The notes below the pieces were generated by a model. That model did not search any database. It was not told the origin of the DNA and saw only the letters and a program-made list of their open reading frames with translations. Both the position numbers and the translations under genes were made by a program. A stretch of DNA of 14,506 nt from Candidatus Nanopelagicales bacterium (GTDB lineage: Bacteria > Actinomycetota > Actinomycetes > Nanopelagicales > Nanopelagicaceae). The stretch is taken from assembly GCA_030832365.1 (NCBI GenBank), contig JAURJF010000023.1, positions 1-14,506 on the forward strand, in the 5' to 3' direction. The stretch's first letter is position 1, and every line of letters starts with the position of its first letter. Shown piece after piece: positions 5,368 to 13,094 of the stretch.

Positions 5368-6201
5368 ATGGCGGTTGTAACAATGCGAGAACTCCTCGAT
5401 AGCGGTGTTCACTTCGGACATCAGACTCGTCGTTGGAATCCAAAGATGAAGCGCTTTATCTTTACAGAGCGCAACGGCATCTACATCATCGATATTCAGC
5501 AATCACTTGCGCTAATCGATAAGACCTATGACTTTGTCAAAGACACAGTTGCAAAGGGTGGACACCTATTATTTGTAGGAACAAAGAAGCAGGCTCAAGA
5601 GCCAATTAAGTCTCAAGCCGCTCGAGTTGGAATGCCTTATGTCACTGAGCGTTGGCTCGGTGGAATGCTTACCAACTTCCCAACTGTATATAAGCGTATC
5701 CAACGTTTAAAAGAGTTAGAGGCGCTTGAGGCATCTAATGATCAAGTTCTAACTAAGAAAGAACTTCTCTTGCTCCGTCGTGAGCGCGAAAAGCTTCATA
5801 AGAACCTTGATGGAATTCGTAATATGACCAAGTTGCCAGCTGCGATCTGGGTGGTTGATACTAAGAAAGAGCATCTAGCAGTAGCTGAAGCTCATAAGCT
5901 TGGAATTCCAGTGATTGCTATTCTCGATACCAATTGCGATCCAGATGAAGTTGATTTCAAGATTCCTGGAAACGATGATGCGATTCGCTCAGTAACACTT
6001 CTAACCCGAGTCATTGCAGATGCAATTGCTGCAGGACTTCAAGCGCGTTCTGCAAATGTTGCTAAAGAAGCAATGGATGCTGCAAAGAGCGCTGAAGGAA
6101 GAGTTGCAGCCGGTGAGCCTCTTGCTGATTGGGAGAAGGAGCTACTTGCAGGATCTCCTGATGCGCCAAGTGATGTTCCAACTGAGAGCCAAGGAGCATA
6201 A
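5368..6201 (+). CDS. rpsB: 30S ribosomal protein S2 (uS2)
   Basis: A structural protein of the small subunit, placed between head and body, and needed for S1 binding where S1 is present. The protein is 277 aa from the ATG at 5368 (MAVVTMRELL), chosen because AAGGAG lies 9 nt upstream and because S2 proteins begin close to the block MRELLDSGVHFGHQTRRWNPKM, seen here at 6-27. Other hallmarks are FIFTERNGIYIIDIQQS (30-46), ERWLGGMLTNF (94-104) and DTNCDPDEVDFKIPGNDDA. The C-terminal 40 or so residues are an acidic, alanine-rich tail typical of actinobacterial S2. The gene is first in a six-gene plus-strand run, and the tsf GTG directly follows the rpsB TAA. The leader is unusually rich in hairpins, which could mediate autoregulation. 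Confidence 0.97.
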   Translation: MAVVTMRELLDSGVHFGHQTRRWNPKMKRFIFTERNGIYIIDIQQSLALIDKTYDFVKDTVAKGGHLLFVGTKKQAQEPIKSQAARVGMPYVTERWLGGMLTNFPTVYKRIQRLKELEALEASNDQVLTKKELLLLRREREKLHKNLDGIRNMTKLPAAIWVVDTKKEHLAVAEAHKLGIPVIAILDTNCDPDEVDFKIPGNDDAIRSVTLLTRVIADAIAAGLQARSANVAKEAMDAAKSAEGRVAAGEPLADWEKELLAGSPDAPSDVPTESQGA

Positions 6202-7029
6202 GTGTCATATTCAGCAGCTGATGTTAAGAGGCTTCGTGAAGCAACTGCAGCCGGAATGGTTGATTGCAAAAAAGCTTTAGATGAAGCAGCAGGTGACTTT
6301 GATAAGGCAGTAGAAATTATCCGAGTCAAGGGCCTAAAGGGTGTTACCAAGCGTGAAGGCAGGGCCACTTCAAATGGGCTAATTGCTGCCAAATCTCAAG
6401 GCGCTACTTCGGTAATGCTTGAACTTAATTGCGAGACTGATTTCGTTGCTAAGGGAGAGAGATTTCAAGCAGTTGCTAGCGAACTTCTTGAGCACTTATT
6501 TACCTCAAAGCAGAGTGATCTTGCAGCATTTCTATCTTCAAAGCTTGCAACAGGAAAAGCTGTGCAAGAGGTTATCGATGAAGCTAATGCCACAATGGGC
6601 GAGAAAGTTGAGTTAAAGCGCCTTGCAGTAATTCAAGGTTCTCCCAATGCTCAGTATCTACATCGCACTAGCCCAGATCTGCCTCCACAAGTTGGAGTAT
6701 TGGTAGCACTTGCTAAAGATGATGCAGTAATTGGAAAAGATATTGCTCAGCACATTGCAGCCTTTGCCCCGCAGTACTTAGATAGAGCTTCAGTGCCAAC
6801 TGATGTCTTAGAGCATGAGCGCAAAGTTGCTGAAGAGACCGCTAAGAATGAGGGTAAGCCTGAGGCAGCTATCGCCAAGATTACTGAGGGGCGCGTGACT
6901 GGCTTTATCAAAGAAGTTGCTCTACTTGAGCAGGCATTTGCTAAAGATCAGAAGAAGAGCGTTGCAGCCATCCTTACTGAGGCGCAAAATTCCGTGTCAG
7001 CCTTCTATCGATTCCGAGTAGGACAGTAA
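6202..7029 (+). CDS. tsf: Elongation factor Ts
   Basis: The nucleotide exchange factor that recycles EF-Tu from GDP to GTP form. The 275-aa protein has the N-terminal UBA-like domain (about 4-42, AADVKRLREATAAGMVDCKKAL), then the invariant TDFVA block (79-83) that inserts next to the EF-Tu magnesium site, and a two-subdomain core ending in VSAFYRFRVGQ. A GTG start is used; it directly abuts the rpsB stop, with AAGGAG (6191-6196) inside the rpsB end and 5 nt of spacing. The rpsB-tsf pairing is nearly universal in bacteria and gives joint expression. The protein looks complete and unremarkable. Confidence 0.97.
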   Translation: MSYSAADVKRLREATAAGMVDCKKALDEAAGDFDKAVEIIRVKGLKGVTKREGRATSNGLIAAKSQGATSVMLELNCETDFVAKGERFQAVASELLEHLFTSKQSDLAAFLSSKLATGKAVQEVIDEANATMGEKVELKRLAVIQGSPNAQYLHRTSPDLPPQVGVLVALAKDDAVIGKDIAQHIAAFAPQYLDRASVPTDVLEHERKVAEETAKNEGKPEAAIAKITEGRVTGFIKEVALLEQAFAKDQKKSVAAILTEAQNSVSAFYRFRVGQ

Positions 7030-7070
7030 AGTTATTTCCGTAGATCTCTAGAAATTTAAGGAGTGGCGAT

Positions 7071-7793
7071 ATGGCAGATAAGCGAAAGGCCTATAAGCGA
7101 GTACTCCTTAAATTATCTGGCGAGGTCTTTGGCGGAGCAAAGGGCGTTGGAGTAGATCCAGATGTAGTCCATGGCGTTGCCGAGCAAATTGCAGAGGTAG
7201 TTCGCTCCGGGACTCAAGTAGCTATTGTTGTTGGCGGCGGAAATTACTTTAGAGGCGCAGAACTTCAAGAGCGCGGTATGGATCGAGCCAGAGCTGACTA
7301 TATGGGAATGCTAGGAACTGTTATGAACTGCCTAGCGCTACAAGATTTTTTAGAAAAAGAGGGAATTGAAACCAGAGTTCAAACTGCTATTGCTATGGGT
7401 CAAGTTGCTGAGCCATATATTCCACGTAGATCAATTCGCCATCTAGAAAAAGGTCGAGTAGTTATCTTTGGCGCAGGGGCTGGAATGCCATTTTTCACAA
7501 CCGATACCGTTGCAGCTCAGAGAGCACTTGAAATCGGAGTAGATGCCCTTCTTCTTGCAAAGAGCGGGGTTGATGGGGTCTATTCAGCAGATCCTAGAAA
7601 AGATAAAGATGCAAAGCGTTATGACGTTATTAGCTACGATGAAGTTTTATCTAAATCACTTGCGGTAGCCGATGCTGCTGCATTTAGCCTCTGCCGCGAG
7701 AATAAATTGCCTATCGTGGTATTTAACCTTCTTGAAAACGGCAATATTGCTCGCGCTGTTCGCGGCGAGGCAATCGGAACGTTAGTTAATTAA
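7071..7793 (+). CDS. pyrH: Uridylate kinase (UMP kinase)
   Basis: Phosphorylates UMP to UDP with ATP; it is a hexamer of the amino acid kinase fold, not related to eukaryotic UMP/CMP kinases. At 240 aa it has the family length. Visible motifs: KLSGEVFGG (K14, phosphate binding), VVGGGNYFRG (54-62), DRARADYMGMLGTVMN (71-86, UMP binding), GAGAGMPFFTTDT (134-146) and GVDGVYSADPRKDKD (166-180, ATP binding). The ATG has AAGGAG (7058-7063) 7 nt upstream. A gap of 41 nt after tsf has no terminator-like stem. The position between tsf and frr is the standard bacterial order. Confidence 0.96.
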   Translation: MADKRKAYKRVLLKLSGEVFGGAKGVGVDPDVVHGVAEQIAEVVRSGTQVAIVVGGGNYFRGAELQERGMDRARADYMGMLGTVMNCLALQDFLEKEGIETRVQTAIAMGQVAEPYIPRRSIRHLEKGRVVIFGAGAGMPFFTTDTVAAQRALEIGVDALLLAKSGVDGVYSADPRKDKDAKRYDVISYDEVLSKSLAVADAAAFSLCRENKLPIVVFNLLENGNIARAVRGEAIGTLVN

Positions 7794-7802
7794 GGGGAAG
7801 AG

Positions 7803-8363
7803 ATGAGTATTCAATCAGTAATTGCCGATACCAATACCAAGATGGATAAGGCTGTCGAAGTTGCTAAGGAAGACTTTGCTGCAATTAGAACGGGAAGAGC
7901 TCATCCATCAATGTTTGCCAAGATTATGGTTGAGTATTACGGAACTCTCACTCCGCTATCTCAACTAGCAACAGTTCAAGTCCCTGAGGCAAGAACAGCG
8001 ATGATCTCTCCATTTGATAAAGGGGCAATTCCCGCAATAGAGAAGTCAATTAGAGAATCAGATCTTGGAGTAAATCCTGGGGGAGATGGCACGGTAATTC
8101 GCGTTAATTTCCCGCAGCTAACCGAGGAGAGACGGAAAGAGTTTATTAAGGTTGCTAAGACCAAGGCTGAGGATTCAAAGATCTCTATTAGAAGCATTAG
8201 AAGAGCTGCTAAAGAGGCCATGGAGAAGCTAGAAAAAGATGGCCAGATTGGCAAAGATGATCTCTCTAGAGGCGAGAAAGAGCTAGAGAAAGTCACCTCT
8301 GATCATGGAGCAAAGATCGATGAGATGTTAAAGCATAAGGAAGCCGAACTTCTCGAAGTTTAA
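7803..8363 (+). CDS. frr: Ribosome recycling factor
   Basis: RRF works with EF-G to split post-termination ribosomes. The 186-aa protein shows the family layout. Domain I is formed by a first long helix (about 1-30, ending in AAIRTGRAHPSMF with the conserved RTGRA) and the two long C-terminal helices (from about 110 on, EERRKEFIKVAKTKAEDSKISIRSIRR to the end). Between them is the small beta domain II (about 31-105, YYGTLTPLSQLATVQVPEARTAMISPFDK and GVNPGGDGTVIRVNFPQLT). The start ATG has AAGGGG 5 nt upstream, which overlaps the end of pyrH, and the gap between the two genes is 9 nt. It is complete and typical. Confidence 0.97.
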   Translation: MSIQSVIADTNTKMDKAVEVAKEDFAAIRTGRAHPSMFAKIMVEYYGTLTPLSQLATVQVPEARTAMISPFDKGAIPAIEKSIRESDLGVNPGGDGTVIRVNFPQLTEERRKEFIKVAKTKAEDSKISIRSIRRAAKEAMEKLEKDGQIGKDDLSRGEKELEKVTSDHGAKIDEMLKHKEAELLEV

Positions 8364-8378
8364 CTTTGAGGCAAAATT

Positions 8379-9224
8379 ATGAGCGACCTTCACTCAATTA
8401 ATGAGGCGATAAATAAGAAGGCAGGGCGAAAGCTCTTCCCTTCTATTTTGGTAGGTCTATTACTTCTAGCAATTGTCTTCTCCACCATGGCATTTGCGCC
8501 AATTGCTTTTGCAGCATTTCTAACTATTGCAGTTTTAATCGCCACAAAAGAGCTAACAGCAGCATTTAAGGCTCGCGGTATTGCTTCAAATTATCTAGGA
8601 CTTGCACTTTCAACTGCCTTGATTCTTTCAAGTACTTGGATTGGCGGACTTCCAGGTTTAACGGTCTCGATGGTTATCTCTTTAATACTTACTCTGCTAC
8701 TAGTACTTCGTGGGGGAGTAGATGGCTTTGTTAGTAGAGCTACTGCATCAGCCTTTGCACTTTTATATCCAGGCTTTGTCGCAGGATTTATCCTTCTACT
8801 TGCAAGATCTGGCGAGGGTTTTTCCTATATCGCAACGCTTGTAGTAATGGTTGGTTGTAACGATACCTTTGCTTGGGCCTTTGGAGTTCTACTTGGAAAA
8901 CATCCTCTTGCTCCAAAGATTTCACCAAAGAAGACCTGGGAGGGATTTTTTGGAGGCTTGATATTTAGCGCAATTGGAAGCTCTCTTGCCTTTTACTATC
9001 TCCTTGATTATCACCCAGTAATTGGCGCGCTGGCAGGATGCGCCGGTGCGCTTACTGCAACTGTTGGCGATCTATTAGAGAGCGGTATTAAGCGAGATTT
9101 ATCAATTAAGGATATGGGAACAATTCTTCCAGGACATGGCGGAATGCTAGATCGCCTAGATGCAGTGCTAATTACTGCTCCTCTGCTCTGGTGCATTCTT
9201 GAGATATTGAAGCGCTTTTTATGA
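8379..9224 (+). CDS. cdsA: Phosphatidate cytidylyltransferase (CDP-diglyceride synthase)
   Basis: An integral membrane enzyme that makes CDP-diacylglycerol from phosphatidic acid and CTP, the branch point for all phospholipids. The 281-aa protein has roughly eight hydrophobic segments, the first at about 20-55 and others near 75-112, 121-142, 150-172, 190-209, 213-230 and 262-276. The family signature is complete at 235-261: SGIKRDLSIKD followed by HGGMLDRLD. The earlier PKKTWEGFFGG block (183-193) is also typical. A GAGG (8368-8371) 7 nt before the ATG supports the start. It lies 15 nt after frr and its stop overlaps the rlmN start by 4 nt (ATGA), so the pair is translationally coupled. The soluble N-terminal stretch is short. 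Confidence 0.95.
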   Translation: MSDLHSINEAINKKAGRKLFPSILVGLLLLAIVFSTMAFAPIAFAAFLTIAVLIATKELTAAFKARGIASNYLGLALSTALILSSTWIGGLPGLTVSMVISLILTLLLVLRGGVDGFVSRATASAFALLYPGFVAGFILLLARSGEGFSYIATLVVMVGCNDTFAWAFGVLLGKHPLAPKISPKKTWEGFFGGLIFSAIGSSLAFYYLLDYHPVIGALAGCAGALTATVGDLLESGIKRDLSIKDMGTILPGHGGMLDRLDAVLITAPLLWCILEILKRFL

Positions 9225-10327
9225 GCGAGATAAAACTAGTATTTGACGAGATAAAGCCGAAGAAGAAGGCCCCTGAGCATCTAGCAGATTTAACTATTGT
9301 AGAGCGGCGCGAAAAGGCAGAGTCTTTAGGCCTTCCAGCATTTAGGGCTAATCAGATAGCAACTCATTACTTCACGCATTACAACGAAGAGCCTGATTCT
9401 TGGAGCGATATTCCAGCTGCGATGCGCCCGCTAGTTGCTGAGCATTTTCTTCCAAAACTATTAACTCCAATTCGCCAAGTTGAATGTGATAAAGGAAAGA
9501 CAAGAAAAGATCTCTGGCGCTTACATGATGGAGTATTAGTTGAAACTGTTTTGATGAGATATAAAGATAGAACGACTGTTTGTATTTCATCTCAAGCAGG
9601 CTGCGGTATGAACTGTCCCTTCTGCGCAACCGGACAAGCAGGCTTAACTAGAAATCTAACGGCAGGTGAGATTACATCTCAAGTTGTTGCTGCAGCGAGA
9701 GCTTGCGCTAGTGGAGAGCTGCCAGGTGGTCCTACACGGCTATCAAATGTGGTCTTTATGGGAATGGGGGAGCCGCTTGCAAATTACAACGCAGTGATGA
9801 AGAGCGTTAGAAACATTATTACCCCGCAGCCAGATGGCCTAGGAATCGGAGCAAGATCAGTAACTGTTTCAACAGTTGGGCTAGTTCCAGGAATCGAGAA
9901 GTTAACCAGCGAAGATCTGCAGATAACTCTAGCTGTCTCGCTACATACCCCAGATGATGAACTTAGAGATACTTTAGTTCCAGTTAATTCCAGATGGAAG
10001 GTTAAAGAGGTATTAAGCGCGGCAGATAAGTATGTAGCGATGACTGGGAGAAGATATTCAATTGAGTATGCCCTTATTAGAGATATCAATGATCAGAAGT
10101 GGCGGGCTGATCTTCTAGGCAGGCTATTAAAAAATCGCCATGCCCATGTCAATCTAATACCGCTAAATCCCACCCCAGGTTCTAAATGGACGGCATCTAG
10201 AAAGGAAGATGAGATAGCCTTCGTTAAAACCTTAGAGAAGTATGGGGTTCCGGTAACAGTTCGTGATACTAGAGGGCGCGAGATTGATGGAGCTTGTGGC
10301 CAACTGGCAGCGGCCAATAAGGCCTAA
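9221..10327 (+). CDS. rlmN: Dual-specificity 23S rRNA/tRNA adenine-C2 methyltransferase RlmN
   Basis: A radical SAM enzyme that puts a methyl group on C2 of A2503 in 23S rRNA and of A37 in some tRNAs. It is 368 aa. The Fe-S cluster motif CxxxCxxC is C128, C132, C135 (GCGMNCPFCATG). The cysteine seven residues earlier, C121 (TVCISSQ), corresponds to E. coli C118. C359 (DGACGQLA) corresponds to the methyl-carrying C355, so the full two-cysteine mechanism is retained. GMGEP (181-185) is the SAM-binding element. C355-type cysteines and the absence of a shifted specificity motif favour RlmN over the resistance enzyme Cfr, but the two are homologous. It starts within the ATGA overlap with cdsA. It is the last gene of the conserved block; I see no terminator after it. 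Confidence 0.95.
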   Translation: MSEIKLVFDEIKPKKKAPEHLADLTIVERREKAESLGLPAFRANQIATHYFTHYNEEPDSWSDIPAAMRPLVAEHFLPKLLTPIRQVECDKGKTRKDLWRLHDGVLVETVLMRYKDRTTVCISSQAGCGMNCPFCATGQAGLTRNLTAGEITSQVVAAARACASGELPGGPTRLSNVVFMGMGEPLANYNAVMKSVRNIITPQPDGLGIGARSVTVSTVGLVPGIEKLTSEDLQITLAVSLHTPDDELRDTLVPVNSRWKVKEVLSAADKYVAMTGRRYSIEYALIRDINDQKWRADLLGRLLKNRHAHVNLIPLNPTPGSKWTASRKEDEIAFVKTLEKYGVPVTVRDTRGREIDGACGQLAAANKA

Positions 10328-10347
10328 ATAGATCACTTTTCTCTCTC

Positions 10348-10377
10348 TTGATAGCAGGGGCGGTAGTTAACTAAACT
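10348..10377 (+). promoter_or_regulatory. Candidate promoter of the polyamine cluster, with a 10-bp palindrome
   Basis: TTGATA (10348-10353, one mismatch to the -35 consensus) and TAAACT (10372-10377, a weak -10) are 18 nt apart. The perfect palindrome TAGTTAACTA (10364-10373) fills the spacer end and touches the -10, which is where a repressor would act. This is the only non-coding space (67 nt) between rlmN and the aldehyde dehydrogenase gene. Confidence 0.4.
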
Positions 10378-10394
10378 CACACACCTGACCAACT

Positions 10395-11837
10395 ATGAAA
10401 GGTTTTTCCTTGAAGACGCTACAAAACTTTATCAACGGTAAATCAGTTTCATCTTCTTCTGAGAAGACTCAAGATTTAATTAATCCCTCAACAGGGCAAG
10501 TCTTTGCCAAAGCTCCAGTTTCTAATGCTTCCGATATTGATAAGGCGATGAAGTCTGCCGAGAGCGCATTTGAGATTTGGAAAGAGAGCACGCCAGGTGA
10601 GCGCCAGAGAGCTATTAATAAAATTGCTGATGCGATTGAAGCTCGCTCAGAGGAGCTAATAGGAATTGAAAGTGAAAATACTGGAAAGCCGATAGCAGTT
10701 ACTCGCGCTGAAGAAATTGGTCCAATGCTTGATCAGATTAGATTCTTTGCCGGAGCAGCGCGTCATCTAGAGGGAAGATCAGCTGCTGAGTATTCCAAGG
10801 GACATACATCTTTTATTCGCCGCGAGCCAATTGGCGTCTGCGCTCAAGTAACGCCATGGAACTATCCAATGATGATGGCGGCATGGAAGTGGGCTCCAGC
10901 AATTGCTGCTGGAAATACCGTTGTTCTAAAGCCAAGTGATACCACACCAGTTTCAACGCTATGGATGGCAGAGTTAATGCAAGAGTTTCTGCCAGAGGGT
11001 GTAATAAATGTTGTAGTTGGAGATAGAGAGACTGGAAGACATTTAGTAGAACATGAAATCCCACAATTTGTCTCTATCACCGGCTCTGTTAAGGCAGGTA
11101 TGGAAGTTGCAACGAGTGCGGCTAAAGATTTGAAGCGAATCCATCTAGAACTTGGTGGTAAGGCTCCAGTTGTTATTTTTGATGATGCAAATATTGAGGC
11201 AGCTTGTGAGTGGATTGCAGTTGCTGGATATTTCAATGCAGGACAGGATTGCACTGCAGCAACGAGAGTCCTAGTTGAAGCTAGCGCCTATGAAGATGTA
11301 GTTGCGCTATTAAGTGAGCAGGCTAAAAATGTTATTAAAGTAGGTATGCCAGATGAGGATGTCTTGGTAGGGCCAGTTAATAACGCTAGCCAGCTAGCTA
11401 GGGTTAAGGGCTTTATTGATCGCGCTCCAGCCCATGCCAGAATCACAGCTGGTGGAAGCGCTATTGATCGCCCAGGATATTTCTGGAACCCAACTGTTGT
11501 CGCTGACTTAAGACAAGATGATGAGATGATTCAAAATGAAATATTTGCACCCGTTATTACAGTGCAAAAGTTCACCGATGAGGCAGAGGCAGTTCGTTAT
11601 GCCAATGGCGTGAAATATGGACTTGCCTCAAGTGTTTGGACTAAAGATCATGGCCGGGCGATGAGAATGGCTAAGGCCTTTGACTTTGGTTGCGTCTGGA
11701 TCAATACCCATATCCCAATGGTTGCTGAGATGCCTCATGGCGGCTTTAAGCACTCAGGACATGGCAAAGACCTCTCAGGCTATGGATTTGAGGAGTACAC
11801 GCGCATCAAACACGTTATGACAAATCTCAACGCCTGA
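10395..11837 (+). CDS. Aldehyde dehydrogenase, probable gamma-aminobutyraldehyde dehydrogenase
   Basis: An NAD(P)-dependent ALDH of 480 aa. The catalytic residues are C286 (FNAGQDCTAATR) and E252 (HLELGGK); N156 of PWNYP (the oxyanion asparagine), K179 (VLKPSD) and the ITGS turn (228-231) bind the cofactor. The block PWNYPMMMAAWKWAPAIAAGN closely resembles gamma-aminobutyraldehyde dehydrogenases (E. coli PatD/YdcW type), which oxidise 4-aminobutanal from putrescine to GABA. The adjoining potDAB genes support that substrate. Betaine aldehyde or another aminoaldehyde is possible. The listed ATG has no Shine-Dalgarno. The TTG at 10410 has AAAGG 7 nt upstream and would give an N-terminus (M)KTLQNFINGK that fits the family better, so the true start may be 10410. 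It is probably the first gene of the polyamine operon. Confidence 0.88.
   Translation: MKGFSLKTLQNFINGKSVSSSSEKTQDLINPSTGQVFAKAPVSNASDIDKAMKSAESAFEIWKESTPGERQRAINKIADAIEARSEELIGIESENTGKPIAVTRAEEIGPMLDQIRFFAGAARHLEGRSAAEYSKGHTSFIRREPIGVCAQVTPWNYPMMMAAWKWAPAIAAGNTVVLKPSDTTPVSTLWMAELMQEFLPEGVINVVVGDRETGRHLVEHEIPQFVSITGSVKAGMEVATSAAKDLKRIHLELGGKAPVVIFDDANIEAACEWIAVAGYFNAGQDCTAATRVLVEASAYEDVVALLSEQAKNVIKVGMPDEDVLVGPVNNASQLARVKGFIDRAPAHARITAGGSAIDRPGYFWNPTVVADLRQDDEMIQNEIFAPVITVQKFTDEAEAVRYANGVKYGLASSVWTKDHGRAMRMAKAFDFGCVWINTHIPMVAEMPHGGFKHSGHGKDLSGYGFEEYTRIKHVMTNLNA
10398..10402 (+). promoter_or_regulatory. Shine-Dalgarno-like site favouring a TTG start at 10410
   Basis: AAAGG lies 7 nt before the TTG at 10410-10412, inside what would be the first codons if the ATG at 10395 were used. 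The upstream ATG lacks any such site. Confidence 0.45.
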
Positions 11838-11884
11838 TAGATTTCCCCAAATTAGAAGCAATCCCAACTAGAGAAAGTGAAGAG

Positions 11885-13081
11885 ATGAGAAAAGATCTAG
11901 ATAAATTATCACCAGAGGCGCGCTCCATCATCCGCGCACAAGTCACTCGCCGCTCACTACTTGTTGGCGCAGGAGCAATTGGAGCGGCAACATTTCTCGC
12001 CTCATGCTCAAGTGACTCTGAGACAGGAGCTGTAACCTCACCAGAGGATGTTGGTGGAACAGTTCGTTGGGGTAATTGGACTGCATACCTTGATCAGAAA
12101 AAGGTTGATGGTAAGAGAACCTATCCAACGCTAAATGCTTTTACTCAATCCACTGGAATCGATGTCGATTACCTAGTTGATTACAACGACAATGATGAGT
12201 TCTATGGCAAGGTTCAAGAGAATTTAAAGGCAGGCAATGACATTGGTTATGACATTGTCACTCCAACTGACTGGATGGCTGCCCGCTGGATTCGCCTTGG
12301 TTATGCCCAAGAGCTTGATGCATCAAATATTCCAAATAAGGGAAATATCCTAGATACCCTGGCAAATGTAAGCTTTGATACTGGAAGAAATTACTCAATG
12401 ACCTGGCAATCAGGCTTTGCTGGATTTGGCTGGAATAAAGATGTTATTAAAGAAGATATCGTCTCTGTTGATCAACTCTTCAGCGCTAAATACAAGGGGC
12501 GGGTAGAAGTTCTCTCTGAGATGAGAGATACGATGGGAATCATCCTGCAGTATCAGGGCGTAGATATCTCTCAGCCATTTACTGAAGATGAATTTATGAC
12601 TGCCATTGATTTCCTAAAGAAGATGATCTCGGATGGATTTATCCGCCAGGTTAAAGGAAATGATTATCTAGAGGATCTCGCTAATGGTGATGCCATTGCA
12701 GTTATTGGCTGGAGCGGTGATATGTTCTCTGAGAACCTATCTGGTCAGAACTACGGGTTTTCAATCCCTGAATCGGGCGGAACTCTATGGAGTGACAACA
12801 TGCTCATTCATTCAACTTCAGCTAACAAATCAAACTCTGAGAAGTTGATGAATCACTACTACGATCCTGCGATCGCTGCTGAAGTTGCGGCATGGGTTAA
12901 CTACATCTGTCCTGTAAAGGGAGCTCAAGCAGAGATGGAGAAGATCGATCCGGAGCTAGCTAGTAGCCCATTTATCTTCCCAGATGATGAGACTCTCTCT
13001 AAGGTGCGAGTATTTCGCGGTTTGAGCGCTGAGGAAGAATTTAACTTCTCAGCTGCTTTCCAAGAAGCTATCGGTGCATAG
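11885..13081 (+). CDS. potD: Polyamine (spermidine/putrescine) ABC transporter substrate-binding lipoprotein
   Basis: An extracytoplasmic solute-binding protein that captures polyamines and delivers them to the PotABC importer. The 398-aa protein begins with a signal containing twin arginines (TRRSLL, R22-R23), a hydrophobic stretch, and a lipobox LASC with C41 as the lipid-modified residue, so it looks like a Tat-exported lipoprotein. The mature part has the PotD/PotF family features: VRWGNWTAYLD near 60, YDIVTPTDWMAARW near 122-135, NYSMTWQSGFAGFGWN, and an AVIGWSGDMF stretch. Acidic and aromatic residues in these are as expected for an amine ligand, but whether putrescine or spermidine is preferred cannot be read from sequence. 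A 47-nt gap separates it from the aldehyde dehydrogenase gene; potA follows after 13 nt. Confidence 0.9.
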   Translation: MRKDLDKLSPEARSIIRAQVTRRSLLVGAGAIGAATFLASCSSDSETGAVTSPEDVGGTVRWGNWTAYLDQKKVDGKRTYPTLNAFTQSTGIDVDYLVDYNDNDEFYGKVQENLKAGNDIGYDIVTPTDWMAARWIRLGYAQELDASNIPNKGNILDTLANVSFDTGRNYSMTWQSGFAGFGWNKDVIKEDIVSVDQLFSAKYKGRVEVLSEMRDTMGIILQYQGVDISQPFTEDEFMTAIDFLKKMISDGFIRQVKGNDYLEDLANGDAIAVIGWSGDMFSENLSGQNYGFSIPESGGTLWSDNMLIHSTSANKSNSEKLMNHYYDPAIAAEVAAWVNYICPVKGAQAEMEKIDPELASSPFIFPDDETLSKVRVFRGLSAEEEFNFSAAFQEAIGA

Positions 13082-13094
13082 ACTAAATCGATAA

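Noticed and set aside
5239..5502. An 87-aa minus-strand frame over the rpsB leader and 5' end
   Set aside because: It covers the S2 N-terminal coding region and the leader hairpins, has no good ribosome site and no recognisable domain.
6039..6392. A 117-aa antisense frame across the rpsB/tsf junction
   Set aside because: Both genes underneath are certain and typical; the antisense translation is serine/alanine-rich and without domain features.
9372..9629. Antisense and shifted frames in rlmN, pyrH-frr, the ALDH and potA (60-130 aa)
   Set aside because: All are covered by strongly conserved genes with intact catalytic motifs; the alternative translations show no domains.
9221..10327. Cfr-type antibiotic resistance methyltransferase
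   Set aside because: The gene sits in the conserved cdsA-rlmN position with RlmN-like length and motifs, so the housekeeping enzyme is far more likely.
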